From NCBI RefSeq assembly GCF_025869515.1, contig NZ_JAOZVR010000118.1, positions 1 to 64,000 of the forward strand: DNA of 64,000 nt, read 5' to 3'. The translations under genes were made by a program, and so were the position numbers. Below are positions 18,401 to 27,326 of the stretch, in pieces. Each line of letters starts with the position of its first letter. Position 1 is the first letter of the stretch. Below the pieces are notes generated by a model. The model worked only from the letters and a program-made list of their open reading frames with translations. It did no database searches and was not told where the DNA came from. Source of the stretch: Ferrovibrio sp. GTDB taxonomy: Bacteria; Pseudomonadota; Alphaproteobacteria; Ferrovibrionales; Ferrovibrionaceae.

Positions 18401-19082
18401 CCAGCCGCTCCAGCGGGGATCGAAGCAGCCCTCTTCGCAGACCGATCAGGGTCCGCAGCAACCGACCGTCATTATTGTCGATGACGATGCTGCGATCCGG
18501 GAGGCACTGGCGGATCTGCTGCAATCTGCAGGATTCAGTTCTACCTGCTTTGCATCGACAGCCGCCTTGTTCGAAGCCGATGCCCTTGAGGCGCCTGGCT
18601 GCCTCGTGCTGGACGTGCGAATGCCTGGCGCAAGCGGTCTCGATCTACAACGACGCATGGTGCAAAGGGGCGACGTCAAGCCAATCATCTTCCTGACCGG
18701 CCATGGCGATATCCCGATGAGCGTACAGGCCATGAAGGCTGGCGCAGTCGATTTCCTGACCAAGCCCGTGCGCGACCAGGACCTTCTTGATGCCATCACC
18801 TCGGCAATTGCGCTGGACGCCGAACGACGGGCTCGTGGCATTGTGATCGAACGCAATATCCAGCGCCTCAAGGGGCTGACCCAGCGCGAGCGCGAGGTCC
18901 TTCAGGAAGTGGTGCGCGGCCGTCAGAACAAGCAGATTGCCTTCGACCTCGGCATCAGCGACGTGACGGTGAAACTCCATCGCAGCAATGCCATGCGCAA
19001 GATGGGGATCAGTTCGGTTGGAGAGCTGGTCCGCATCTGGGAGGCCTTGCCCGCAACTGCTCGGGATATCGCCAGGGAATAG
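18390..19082 (+). CDS. LuxR-type response regulator, FixJ-like
   Basis: A 230-residue regulator. ATG 18390 follows a good GGGGAG site and overlaps the lone receiver gene by 11 bases. After a 25-residue polar lead, the receiver has VIIVDDDAAIREAL, LVLDVRMPGASG and FLTKPVRDQ. The DNA-binding domain has LTQREREVLQEVVRGRQNKQIAFDLGIS and TVKLHRSNAMRKM. Its output domain is very similar to that of the stand-alone regulator at 10804-11481, which suggests shared DNA targets. Confidence 0.88.
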   Translation: MGVDQPLQRGSKQPSSQTDQGPQQPTVIIVDDDAAIREALADLLQSAGFSSTCFASTAALFEADALEAPGCLVLDVRMPGASGLDLQRRMVQRGDVKPIIFLTGHGDIPMSVQAMKAGAVDFLTKPVRDQDLLDAITSAIALDAERRARGIVIERNIQRLKGLTQREREVLQEVVRGRQNKQIAFDLGISDVTVKLHRSNAMRKMGISSVGELVRIWEALPATARDIARE

Positions 19083-19128
19083 CGGCTTTAGAAGACGGAC
19101 GACACGCCCCACGCCGTCAGTTGGCAAG

Positions 19129-19162
19129 AAAAAGGCCGGCCGCCACAAAGTGTCGACCGGCC
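19129..19162 (-). terminator. Intrinsic terminator for the MBL-fold gene
   Basis: On the minus strand a 9-pair stem GGCCGGTCG / CGGCCGGCC (one G-T pair) with an inner CAC-TTT-GTG hairpin is followed by TTTTT. It lies just downstream of the minus-strand MBL-fold gene and between it and the convergent kinase operon. Confidence 0.8.
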
Positions 19163-19214
19163 CATGGATACTGATGTACCGGCGCCTCAGCCGGCGCCGG
19201 CACAAGACAGGTGG

Positions 19215-20126
19215 TCAGTATTCCCAGTGGGCAGGCACCCAACGGAATACATCGCCGTCGACGGCTACCCGGCAGAACGGGAACGACAGGTGAGCCGCCA
19301 CCAGCACCTCACCAGTTCCTGCCAGTTCCCGCAAAAGATCGACACGGACACGGGCCGACTCCTCGGGGTCGTGCTCGAACCCGTTGTACCAGTACGGATG
19401 CTCGAACCCGACCGGGAACAAGGCGTCCCCGGCGAAGGTCAGCCGATCATTGCCCGACGAAATGCGAACCACGCTGTGCCCGGGAGTATGGCCGCCGGTG
19501 CGACGAACGACGAAGCCCGGCGCCACCTCGTGCTCATCGTCGAACTGCCGCAGCTGGCTGCCGTATTCTTTCAGGAACCGGGTGGCGACCGACCGGAGTA
19601 CGGGCGGAATCGGCTTTGGCATGGTGGTGTGAGAGAAATCGGGCTGGGCCCAGAAATCGATTTCAGTCGCGGACACGTGGATCGGCACATCCGGTCGCAG
19701 CCGACCCTTCAGCCCGTCACCAAGCAGCCCGCCAACGTGGTCCATGTGCAGGTGCGTGAGCACGATATCGGTCACGGATGCGAGGTCGATGCCGGCAGCC
19801 TCCAGTCGTTGCGCCAGGCGTCCGGCCTTGGGGAAACCCGGATACTCCAGTCCGATCCCGGCATCGATGAGGATCGTCCGGCCGCGGCCACGCACCACGA
19901 CCACGTTCAGCGGCCATTCGAGCACGTCCGGCGGCATGAACATATCCTTCAGCCAGGCTGCCAAAGCGGCCGGATCGGCGTTGGTGGCCAGCACCGAGGT
20001 TGGAATCGTCAACACGCCGTCGCTGATCACCAGCACTTCATAGTCGCCGACCTGCAGTGCATAGCGCGACGGAACCATTTCGTCGGGCTTAGATTTTCCG
20101 GGCTGCGATACAATATTCACGTTCAT
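19215..20126 (-). CDS. MBL fold metallo-hydrolase
   Basis: A 303-residue metallo-beta-lactamase fold protein. The zinc motif is LTHLHMDHVGG, a further ligand histidine is in GGHTPGHS, and the aspartate is in TFAGDALF. The overall pattern (VLISDGVLTIPTS-like start, LIDAGIG) resembles lactonase- or quorum-quenching-type and related hydrolases. ATG 20126 is preceded by CAGGAGGCAATC, a near-perfect ribosome-binding site, so the longer frame upstream is not needed. No signal peptide is seen. The substrate is not predictable. Confidence 0.85.
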   Translation of the reverse strand: MNVNIVSQPGKSKPDEMVPSRYALQVGDYEVLVISDGVLTIPTSVLATNADPAALAAWLKDMFMPPDVLEWPLNVVVVRGRGRTILIDAGIGLEYPGFPKAGRLAQRLEAAGIDLASVTDIVLTHLHMDHVGGLLGDGLKGRLRPDVPIHVSATEIDFWAQPDFSHTTMPKPIPPVLRSVATRFLKEYGSQLRQFDDEHEVAPGFVVRRTGGHTPGHSVVRISSGNDRLTFAGDALFPVGFEHPYWYNGFEHDPEESARVRVDLLRELAGTGEVLVAAHLSFPFCRVAVDGDVFRWVPAHWEY

Positions 20127-20314
20127 GATTGCCTCCTGTTTTGGCGAGGCAATTGTCATCCATGCATCGGGCACTAGACATCGTGCCGGGTGCTAGATTT
20201 TGCGACCCAAAAAACAGAAAGACCTGTACTTTGAGATAGGCTCATCTGCGCTGCTGGCGTGGAGACCGGACCATCCGCTATCAGGCGGCCCTAAGGCCGC
20301 TTGAATGTGAAAGT

Positions 20315-20351
20315 CAAAAAACAAGGCCACCAATCAATATTGGCCGCCTTG
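20315..20351 (-). terminator. Intrinsic terminator, minus strand
   Basis: The hairpin CAAGGC-CA-CCAAT-CAAT-ATTGG-CC-GCCTTG (20322-20351) is followed on the minus strand by a T-run (A-run at 20315-20321 on plus). It would end transcription from the minus-strand catabolic block whose last gene ends at 20493. The rest of the 366-base gap 20127-20492 holds the MBL-gene promoter, a GCGGCC-CTAA-GGCCGC hairpin (20285-20300) and the repeat listed next. Confidence 0.75.
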
Positions 20352-20371
20352 CCTAGAGATCGCATGAAATA

Positions 20372-20386
20372 ACTCACTCGGTGAGT
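20372..20386. promoter_or_regulatory. Inverted repeat ACTCAC-TCG-GTGAGT
   Basis: A perfect 6-3-6 inverted repeat in the gap between the MBL gene and the catabolic block. There is no T-run, so it is operator-like. A second short repeat CTCAA-TCA-TTGAG lies at 20488-20500. Regulator unknown. Confidence 0.3.
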
Positions 20387-20492
20387 GACAACTTTATTGG
20401 AACAACTAATAATATAATTTGGGCCTTTCCTTGTCGGCCGTCAAACTATGAGGCATTGAACTCAGATCCCTAAACTTGGGACAAACTCTCAA

Positions 20493-20918
20493 TCATTGAG
20501 TTCGGTTTCTCAGCCCGCCAATGGGAAAGGCCGCTTCCGTACCGGCCTCGACACTGCTGATGCCGAAGGCATCCTCGGCGAAGGCATGGGCTTTCCGGCG
20601 GTCGGTGCGCGCCATAAGCCAGGCGAAATGCCAGTTGATACCCGCCAGCAGCTGCGCCAGGCGGATACAGCGCCTAGCCGTGAACGTGTTCCCGCGCATG
20701 TCTTCGCTTCGCCAGCCGCAGGAATACACGGCTGCGCAGTGGGCAATGTTATCCGCAATCGGCGCATTGACCCGCACCTGAACCTGGTCGGTCACCAGAC
20801 CGGCATAGTCGCCGTAGAAGAATCGGCCGCTCTCATGCATTTCGCGCAAAGTGCCGTCGAGAAAGAGCCACCGCATTGCCGATATCTGGGCGATGCCATC
20901 CGAGATTTCGGCAATCAA
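20493..20918 (-). pseudogene. GNAT acetyltransferase-like fragment, 5'-truncated
   Basis: A 141-residue reading frame with no good start codon; the frame stays open about 30 more bases upstream and then meets a stop. The middle (VYSCGWRSEDMRGNTFTARRCIRLAQLLA, then INWHFAWLMARTDRRKAHAFAEDAFGISSVEAG) looks like the acetyl-CoA loop and C-terminal half of a GNAT-like fold, with the expected RGxG loop altered to RGNT. I read it as the C-terminal remnant of a longer gene, next to a rearrangement point between 20918 and 21017. Assignment is tentative. Confidence 0.4.
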
Positions 20919-21016
20919 GAGCAGGTTGCGCTCCGGCCATCGGCCATTGTTGGAAGTTCAATCAGAGGGCCGCACGGCACAGCCGAGCGAAGGCCGCCCA
21001 CGTTCTCTTCGTTCGC

Positions 21017-21709
21017 CTAAGTTGCCAGCACATATTCGTTCACATAGAGGCAATCGACGCTTTCAACGAAGTGAGCGACATCGTGCTGGATTGCTTCGGC
21101 GCCACGGTCGCTATCGAAGAACCTTTCGACTAGGTCCTGCATAGTGGGAAAATGAAGCTGGACCACGCCGCTTGTATCTGGTGCGCCAATATCCAATGCC
21201 TCAATCACAATGTTCCTCGCGTACTTCACGGCGCCAACGTGCACCTTCAAAGCCCGCTTTGCATGCAGAGCCCAGGCTCTATGTGCTGCGGAATTTGGCA
21301 AGTCCGAACGGAACTTGAGCCGCCCTACGTATTTCACGCCAGGTGAACGTTGTCCAACGACGATGGCGACGCTGTCGCGCTCGATGATTTCTTCCACGCG
21401 GAAGGTGTGTGCCGCCGCAATACCGGGAACTAGGCTTGCCAGATTGACGACCTGTTCACTTGCCCAGGCCGAGCTGGCACTCGGAATATACTCCACGATG
21501 ATGTCGTACTGTTTTGGGCCATCCGCGTTATCGGGTGTCGGCTTGTATGGCACGTCAAGTGGGGGATCGATGACGAGGTTTACGACAAGGCGTCCCGGCA
21601 TCTCTCCGTTTCTAGTCAGGCTCTTGGCGGCGACGATATAGCGTTCCTGGAACTTCTCGCGTTCCAGAGCCACATCGCCTTTCAGGAACGTGATATACTT
21701 AACCACCAA
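21017..21709 (-). CDS. EthD domain-containing protein
   Basis: A 230-residue protein of the dimeric alpha-beta barrel EthD family, duplicated in layout: an N-terminal VVKYITFLKGDVALEREKFQERY and a C-terminal ALKVHVGAVKYARNIVIEAL, then LHFPTMQDLVERFFDSDRG. EthD proteins accompany ring- and steroid-degrading enzymes, often as small decarboxylases, isomerases or accessory factors. It lies 215 bases downstream of the FAH-family gene and on the same strand, so it probably belongs to the same catabolic block. The start is probably GTG. Confidence 0.75.
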   Translation of the reverse strand: MVVKYITFLKGDVALEREKFQERYIVAAKSLTRNGEMPGRLVVNLVIDPPLDVPYKPTPDNADGPKQYDIIVEYIPSASSAWASEQVVNLASLVPGIAAAHTFRVEEIIERDSVAIVVGQRSPGVKYVGRLKFRSDLPNSAAHRAWALHAKRALKVHVGAVKYARNIVIEALDIGAPDTSGVVQLHFPTMQDLVERFFDSDRGAEAIQHDVAHFVESVDCLYVNEYVLAT

Positions 21710-21924
21710 GTTGGTGCCTTTGGCAGCCTCCCATTGGTTCCCTCAGTTTCTGACTTTTTTGTGCTTCGCGAGCACTGAGTACGAGTAATCAGTGCGATCT
21801 CGCTTCGGCAGTCCTTCGGGAACCTTGGAGACTGTAATTGCTGACCGGTCCGCGTGTTACCGCAGATATTTATTGATCTGATTTGAGCCGCCCATTCTCA
21901 CGTTCCCCCGGTGTTCACAAGCCG

Positions 21925-22977
21925 TTACTTCCAGATGGAAGTGATCTTCTCGCCAATCGTCGACTTCACCTTCTCCAGCGCGATGACCGACTGCTCGATG
22001 GCTCCGAACAACGAGTCACCTGCGCCATTGAGCATCTCAATGCGAACTGTGTCTCCGTGCTTCATGAACTCAGTGGTCGTCGCGCCATTGGCGATTATCT
22101 CGAACATACGGACTTCCGCGATACAGCAGTAACCCACACCACCGTTCTCGACAGACGAGCCCCACAGGCCGCCCTGCTTATTTGACACAGTTCCAGATCC
22201 GATAATCGTTCCGGCTTCCATATCTCTCGTCTTCGCGACGTGCGCGATCAATTGCGGGAAGTTGAAGGTCATGCCGGTTCCCGCGTCTGGCCTACCGAAA
22301 TCCTTGCCGTTCAGCTTCACCCGTAGCGGAAGGCATACCTTGCCGTCCCTCCATGCACCGTCAAGTTCATCCGGAGTAATAGCTACTGGCGAAAAGGCGC
22401 TTGCCGGTTTGCTCTGGAAGAACCCGAACCCCTTGGCAAGCTCATTCGGAATCATGTTCCGAAGTGAGACGTCATTGACGAGCATGAGCAAACGGATAGC
22501 ATTTGCGCAGGCTTGGACGTCAGACCCCATGGCAACGTCACCGCAAATGACGGCGACCTCAGCTTCCATATCGATGCCCCAGGCCTCGGCCGCGACGATC
22601 GGATCACGTGGACCAATGAAGCTGTCCGATCCGCCCTGGTACATCAGGGGTTCCGAATAGAACGATTCTGGCACGGCGGCGCCTCGCGCCTTTCTGACCA
22701 ATTCGACATGGTTCAGGTAGGCGGAACCATCGGCCCACTGATACGCCCGAGGCAGTGGAGAATGGCACTTTTCCGGTTCGAATTTGACAGCGTTCGGGAC
22801 TTTTCCGGCGTTGAGTTCATTGTAGATGGATTGGAGCCGGGGTGCGGCGAAATCCCAGTTGTCCATCAGGTTCTGCATCGTCGCCGACACTTCCAGCGCC
22901 GGAACGCAAAGAGTCAAGTCTTGGCTAACAACCACCAGTTGGCCATCCCGGCCAGCTTTAAGGCTTGCGATTTTCAC
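21925..22977 (-). CDS. Fumarylacetoacetate hydrolase family protein
   Basis: A 350-residue FAH-superfamily enzyme. The metal site lies around WGIDMEAEVAVICGDVAMG, with further conserved blocks NDVSLRNMIPNEL, FQSKPASAFSPVAITPDEL and GTGMTFNFPQLIAHVA, and TIIGSGTVSNKQGG. Such enzymes cleave carbon-carbon bonds in acylpyruvates or hydrate 2-oxo-dienoates late in aromatic or steroid degradation. The stop of the upstream VOC gene overlaps this start by four bases (ATGA), so the two are coupled. The substrate is not fixed by sequence. Confidence 0.85.
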   Translation of the reverse strand: MKIASLKAGRDGQLVVVSQDLTLCVPALEVSATMQNLMDNWDFAAPRLQSIYNELNAGKVPNAVKFEPEKCHSPLPRAYQWADGSAYLNHVELVRKARGAAVPESFYSEPLMYQGGSDSFIGPRDPIVAAEAWGIDMEAEVAVICGDVAMGSDVQACANAIRLLMLVNDVSLRNMIPNELAKGFGFFQSKPASAFSPVAITPDELDGAWRDGKVCLPLRVKLNGKDFGRPDAGTGMTFNFPQLIAHVAKTRDMEAGTIIGSGTVSNKQGGLWGSSVENGGVGYCCIAEVRMFEIIANGATTTEFMKHGDTVRIEMLNGAGDSLFGAIEQSVIALEKVKSTIGEKITSIWK

Positions 22978-23525
22978 TGTGCCGCTCCAGCCGCTTTAAA
23001 GCTGCCATCATGCATCCAGCGGGCGTGCCGGGGGGCACGCTTGGTTTTCGCCCATTCGTCAAGCATGTCCCACTTCACTTCGTCGAGTTGCTCCAGCATC
23101 CCGGGAAGAGCAGTATCAGCCGCCAGTTCGATGCGATGGCCGTTCGGGTCGAAGAAATAGATGGACTTGAAGATGGTGTGATCTGTCGGACCGAGCACGG
23201 AGATGCCTGCGTCCTCCAGGTTCTTCTTCGCCGCAAGCAGCGTTTCAACTGAGCCGACCTTCAATGCCAAGTGCTGAACCCATTCCGGGGTATTGCGGTC
23301 ACGGTCCATCTGCGGCTGCTCCGGCAGTTCAAAGAACGCCAGGACATTCCCGTTTCCGGCATCCAGAAACACATGCATGTATGGGTCATGTTCCCTGGTC
23401 GAGGGAACTTCATCCTCTGCAATCGCCAGGATGAACTTCATCTTCAAGTGCTTTTCGTACCATTCGACCGTCTGCTTAGCGTCGCGACAGCGGTAGGCCA
23501 CATGATGCACTTTCTCGACCAGCAT
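22974..23525 (-). CDS. VOC family protein, glyoxalase/extradiol dioxygenase-like
   Basis: A 183-residue vicinal-oxygen-chelate protein. The first metal ligand region is VEKVHHVAYRCRDAKQTVEWYEKHL, a second is WVQHLALKVGS, and the C-terminal ligand region is IYFFDPNGHRIELA, giving the usual H-H-E triad. The C-terminus adds about 50 residues with DEVKWDMLDEWAKTKRAPR, a tail common in the ring-cleavage-associated members. It is coupled to the FAH-family gene, so a lyase or dioxygenase step just before that hydrolase is likely. Confidence 0.83.
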   Translation of the reverse strand: MLVEKVHHVAYRCRDAKQTVEWYEKHLKMKFILAIAEDEVPSTREHDPYMHVFLDAGNGNVLAFFELPEQPQMDRDRNTPEWVQHLALKVGSVETLLAAKKNLEDAGISVLGPTDHTIFKSIYFFDPNGHRIELAADTALPGMLEQLDEVKWDMLDEWAKTKRAPRHARWMHDGSFKAAGAAQ

Positions 23526-23582
23526 CTAGTCCTCCTCTGGCGTCACGGTGGACGCCTGTTCATGCAGTTGTCGGAGTATTAT

Positions 23583-25082
23583 TCAGGCAAACGGCTTTGC
23601 GCCCTTTGCCTCCGCCGCCATATACTTGGAGGCCACGAAGCCGAAGATCATCGCCGGACCAATCAGGGAGCCGCCGCCCGGGTACCGACCACGGAAGACG
23701 CTCGCCATGTCGTTGCCGACAGCGAAGAGGCCCGGGACTGGCGACCCGTCTTTTGAGACGACACGCGCGTTGGCATCCGTTCTGATACCAGCGAAATTGC
23801 CGATGTCGCCTGCGTACATCCAAACGGCGTAGTAGGGGCCTTCGTCGAGCGGCGCCACGTTCGGATTGGTACCGCCGCTGCCGTCACCCAGATAGTGCCC
23901 GTAAGCGTTTTCGCCCTTGCCGAACTCCGGATCTTCACCATTGGCGGCGTGCCGGTTGTAGTCCGAGACGGTCTTCGACAGAGTAGCGCGGTCAATTCCA
24001 AGCTGGTCAGCAAGGTCTTCGATACTTTTTGCCCGATACAGGTAACCGCTCTCGACCAATTTGCCGATCGGAAGGAACGGCTTTGCGTAGCCTAGGCCGT
24101 ATTTGCTGAATGCACGGTGGTCGCAGATAATGAAAGCGCCTGCCGGACGACCGGCATCCGGATGGGCAATCAGGTTCTCGATAAAGTCGTGGTATGAAAT
24201 GCTCTCGTCAGAGAAGCGCTTACCAGTGCGAAGCACGGCGATCATGCCCGGCTTACCCTGGTTGACGGAGTGCAAAATGGCGCCCCAAGTGCCGTCTGGA
24301 CGCGGAACTCGGGAAACCGGCATCCAGGCGCCGCCGTTCTTCACGTCGACATCGACATATCCGCCTGCGCTCTCCGCCATGCGCGCACCGTCGCCGACAT
24401 TTCCCGGCGCGGTCAGGGAGATATGCTCATCTGCCAGTGCGGGATGGCGATACACCGCGGATCGGCGCTCCAAATTGTGAGCGAAGCCACCACTGGCGAG
24501 CACGACGCCTCGTGAAGCCCGAACCCGGATATTGCGGCCGTAGCTGTTCACAACCGCACCAACCACTCGACCGTTTTCAATGATGAGTTCGTTGGCGGGG
24601 GATGAGGTCCAAATCGGAGTACCGAGATCGAGGAGTGCTCGTGCCAGACGGGCGATTAGCGCATTGCCGTTCACCAAAGCCTGACCGCGCCCGTGGCGGA
24701 CCATGTCGTAACCGTATTTGGTCAGAAGGGTCATCACACGGATGGTAGAAGTCACGGACCGGCCAAATTTGTAGAAATGGCTGAGATCCGAACCGGAGCT
24801 TACGCCCATGCCGAACAAGGAAAGTTCCCGCATCAAGGGTCGCAGGCGGCGCAGTTCCTTGCCAAGAATACTGCCGTTCACCGGTTTGACGTGCAGGGAC
24901 CGGCCACCCTGAGAGGCGCCAGGCTGTGTCGGGTGGTAGTCGGGCATCTTGTACTGGACGTTGAAGGGGATGCCGATTTCGTTGACAAAGAAATCCACCA
25001 TCTCCGGACCTTGGGTCAGGTAGGTTTCAATGAATTCCTTATTGTAGTCGTTTCCAAGCTCTGTCTTGAGATACGTCTCCAT
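23583..25082 (-). CDS. FAD-dependent dehydrogenase, ketosteroid dehydrogenase-like, N-terminally truncated
   Basis: A 499-residue FAD_binding_2 family protein lacking the usual first 70 or so residues with the GxGxxG FAD motif. What remains has YLKTELGNDYNKEFIETYLTQGPEMVDFF, GVVLASGGFAHN, and the C-terminal FAD block GLFAVGNDMASVFRGRYPGGGSLIGPAMIFG. Family-like residues continue upstream of ATG 25082 to about base 25094 (DNRKD), and similarity then stops where TGTCCCTA, the tentative transposon end, begins. A GGAAGG site precedes the ATG, so a truncated product may be made but is unlikely to bind FAD normally. The gene was probably broken by the insertion. Confidence 0.8.
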   Translation of the reverse strand: METYLKTELGNDYNKEFIETYLTQGPEMVDFFVNEIGIPFNVQYKMPDYHPTQPGASQGGRSLHVKPVNGSILGKELRRLRPLMRELSLFGMGVSSGSDLSHFYKFGRSVTSTIRVMTLLTKYGYDMVRHGRGQALVNGNALIARLARALLDLGTPIWTSSPANELIIENGRVVGAVVNSYGRNIRVRASRGVVLASGGFAHNLERRSAVYRHPALADEHISLTAPGNVGDGARMAESAGGYVDVDVKNGGAWMPVSRVPRPDGTWGAILHSVNQGKPGMIAVLRTGKRFSDESISYHDFIENLIAHPDAGRPAGAFIICDHRAFSKYGLGYAKPFLPIGKLVESGYLYRAKSIEDLADQLGIDRATLSKTVSDYNRHAANGEDPEFGKGENAYGHYLGDGSGGTNPNVAPLDEGPYYAVWMYAGDIGNFAGIRTDANARVVSKDGSPVPGLFAVGNDMASVFRGRYPGGGSLIGPAMIFGFVASKYMAAEAKGAKPFA

Positions 25083-25198
25083 GTCCTTCCGATTGTCCCT
25101 ATAACCGAATAGCGTGCGCCATCTGCCGGACTGCTATCGATTAGTGACTCTGGCTTTCGCAGGCGATTTTGGCGCCGCGGATTAACCCCATTTAGGGA

Positions 25199-26401
25199 TT
25201 AATCCTCCTGGTCAGCCTCTGGTTCGTCGTCTTCATCTGGCTCGGCGCCATCGTCGTCGTCGTAGTCGCCCCATCCGAAGGACGGCTCTACACCACCGAA
25301 GTCGACTGACGTGTCGAAGTGGTCAACCTCGACCGTGAACTCCTCGATCTTGCCATGGACGTCCTTGGGGATGGTAACCACGACCTTGAACTCCAAGTCG
25401 GTTTCCACTCTGTGTTCGTCGGAACCAAGGGAGATCTCGTCCTTGTCGATGCCGTCTATAGTGGAAAAGCTGAAATCCACCTCGACTTTGACGTTGGCTG
25501 TCCCGGTTAGCTCGATTGATATGGTCTCTTCGTCGCCATCGACCAGGATGGCGGAGGTGTAATCGAGCTCGACACCGTTCAAAACCTGATTATTGACGTA
25601 CTCTTCGTACATGTAGCTGGATGAGGCAGAAACATCGATTTCCGCACCTTCGAAATAGCTGCGCGCCTGGCTTTCGATTTCCTCAGCCAGTTCGGGCAGC
25701 TCGTTTTCCTCAAGCCGCTTTGCAAACTCGCCAGCGAGCCACTCGCCATTTTGCGGGAACAGGGAAAGCGCTGTTCCCAGATCCTTGATGCAGTAAATCG
25801 CTTTGGAATTCTCGGCGTAAGCGAACCAGCCGCCATCAGTGGTTACACACAGAATTTGGGTATCGTTCTTCTCGGCATAAGCCTCCAGGCTAAGCAAAGC
25901 CATGGCGTCCGGAAACTCGTGCTTCTTCTTGGCTGTTGGCTCGAAGGGTGGCTGAACGCCTATGTACATCTCGATCATCTTGGTCGGATCAAGGAATTCT
26001 TTCGAGCCAACCTGTACGAAGCCGGTATTGGCGGAATAGGCCTTCATTCGCGTGTCCACACCAGCCGCTGGTTCAGCGTCTCCAAGCACATCTGCCACGA
26101 CTTCCTCCCGCTTTTGCCTCGGGAAATTCCAGGCGCTACAGATAGACTTCATTGCAGTATCAAGAGCTGCTTTACTCTCATTTGCTGCTTTCACCATATG
26201 GTGCCGCAGCTCTTGCTCGATGACCTCTGGCATTACGAAGCGGTAGTTGCCCGTTTTGAACTGGCTCATCAGTCGCAGGTGGCCGTGTTCGAGTGCGCGC
26301 CCGCGCTGATCAAAGATGCTGGTGTCCAAGGAGATGGCGGTGATTGCCTTATCGGCGATCAACTTCTTGAGTTTTCGGTCCGACGCTTTTGGCACGCCCA
26401 T
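25199..26401 (-). CDS. PIN-domain (DUF4935-like) protein with acidic C-terminal extension
   Basis: A 400-residue protein. The N-terminal half is PIN-like: ISLDTSIFDQ gives the first acidic residue, VIEQELRHH the second, and HEFPDAMALLSLEAYA plus CVTTDGG the later ones, as in DUF4935 nucleases. From about residue 245 comes a beta-rich region with a tail of aspartate and glutamate (WGDYDDDDGAEPDEDDEPEADQED). I chose ATG 26401 because it puts the first catalytic aspartate about 25 residues in; the frame is open further upstream into the divergent gene. It is element cargo, probably an RNA-targeting defence or toxin protein. No antitoxin is evident. Confidence 0.65.
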   Translation of the reverse strand: MGVPKASDRKLKKLIADKAITAISLDTSIFDQRGRALEHGHLRLMSQFKTGNYRFVMPEVIEQELRHHMVKAANESKAALDTAMKSICSAWNFPRQKREEVVADVLGDAEPAAGVDTRMKAYSANTGFVQVGSKEFLDPTKMIEMYIGVQPPFEPTAKKKHEFPDAMALLSLEAYAEKNDTQILCVTTDGGWFAYAENSKAIYCIKDLGTALSLFPQNGEWLAGEFAKRLEENELPELAEEIESQARSYFEGAEIDVSASSSYMYEEYVNNQVLNGVELDYTSAILVDGDEETISIELTGTANVKVEVDFSFSTIDGIDKDEISLGSDEHRVETDLEFKVVVTIPKDVHGKIEEFTVEVDHFDTSVDFGGVEPSFGWGDYDDDDGAEPDEDDEPEADQED

Positions 26402-26591
26402 CCCCCTGGCAGGTTCCCGTGAAAGTCTGGCAAGGTCGAAGAGGGCCGTCGATACGGAGCCTGTGTTATCCCCAGATTTCAACATCATCTGGAAAGGATG
26501 CATACGGAAGTACTCAGCCGCCGCTGCTCTACCGTCTAGATGTACGGCACCTGCTTCGTTAACATTCGTTTCGGGTCGCAGGGGGCATTCA

Positions 26592-27326
26592 GTGGATTTC
26601 GATATCGTTCTGCGCAGCGGTCTGTATGGGTCGAGCACCAAGGTCGGTGTTATCTCGATCGGTAACGCGAACGTGGATGTCACGGCGAGCTTCGCCGGGT
26701 CGTTGCACATCCTGGAGATGGGTGACCATTTCGACGACTATCTCGTCACAGGCCACTTCCCGGCGTTGATGTCGGGTCCTGTCACGGCGCCCAAGCCCTT
26801 TGGGCGACTCATCTGGAAGCATCCATCTATGGATGTTATGGGCAATTTCGGCGAAGCCATTTTCGCGTCGGTTTACACCCGGCATTATGGTGCCGCGAAC
26901 AGTGAAATCGTTCACATCCACCAACCTGTCGGCTCCGGCTTTCGGTTCCGGTGCCCTGACTTCCTTGTGGCACCTGTGTCGATATTTGCACAGGATGTGT
27001 CCAATTTTGGCAGCACTATTCCGACAACGCTCGATTTCATTCCAGCCGAGTGCAAGGCCACCCTGTCCAATTCCTATGAGCGGGCGTATGCGAAAAATGC
27101 CGCTGAGCAGCTTGCGGCATTTTGGAAGAAAAGCTTAGGTATGAACCCCTCATATCCTGTGGGTTATGGCATTGCATCAGTGATGTCACGGTACCCCAGT
27201 CCGACGGTGACGCTGACGTATTTTTGGCCGAAGGCCAACATGGCCACCAAGCTTCAGGCGGCGCTGTCGAAAAAGAAGCTTCGGATTCGGAAAGTGTTGG
27301 GATGCCTGCATGACTCAGCAATCTGA
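26592..27326 (+). CDS. Putative PD-(D/E)XK nuclease, cargo gene
   Basis: A 244-residue protein starting at GTG 26592 after an AGGGGG site. I do not recognise a named family. It contains FRCPDFLVAP followed about 25 residues later by FIPAECKATLS, which fits PD...ExK spacing, with an upstream glutamate in NFGEAIFASVY and a downstream helix with AAEQLAAFWKK. This is the pattern of restriction-type nucleases. The next gene overlaps by 17 bases. Its place in a Tn7-like element, divergent from a PIN-domain gene, suggests a defence role. The nuclease call rests on motif spacing only. Confidence 0.5.
   Translation: MDFDIVLRSGLYGSSTKVGVISIGNANVDVTASFAGSLHILEMGDHFDDYLVTGHFPALMSGPVTAPKPFGRLIWKHPSMDVMGNFGEAIFASVYTRHYGAANSEIVHIHQPVGSGFRFRCPDFLVAPVSIFAQDVSNFGSTIPTTLDFIPAECKATLSNSYERAYAKNAAEQLAAFWKKSLGMNPSYPVGYGIASVMSRYPSPTVTLTYFWPKANMATKLQAALSKKKLRIRKVLGCLHDSAI

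Noticed and set aside
20496-21020. A 174-codon plus-strand frame
   Set aside because: The minus-strand frame here fits the operon strand and has GNAT-like features; the plus frame has no recognisable motif and crosses the EthD gene end.
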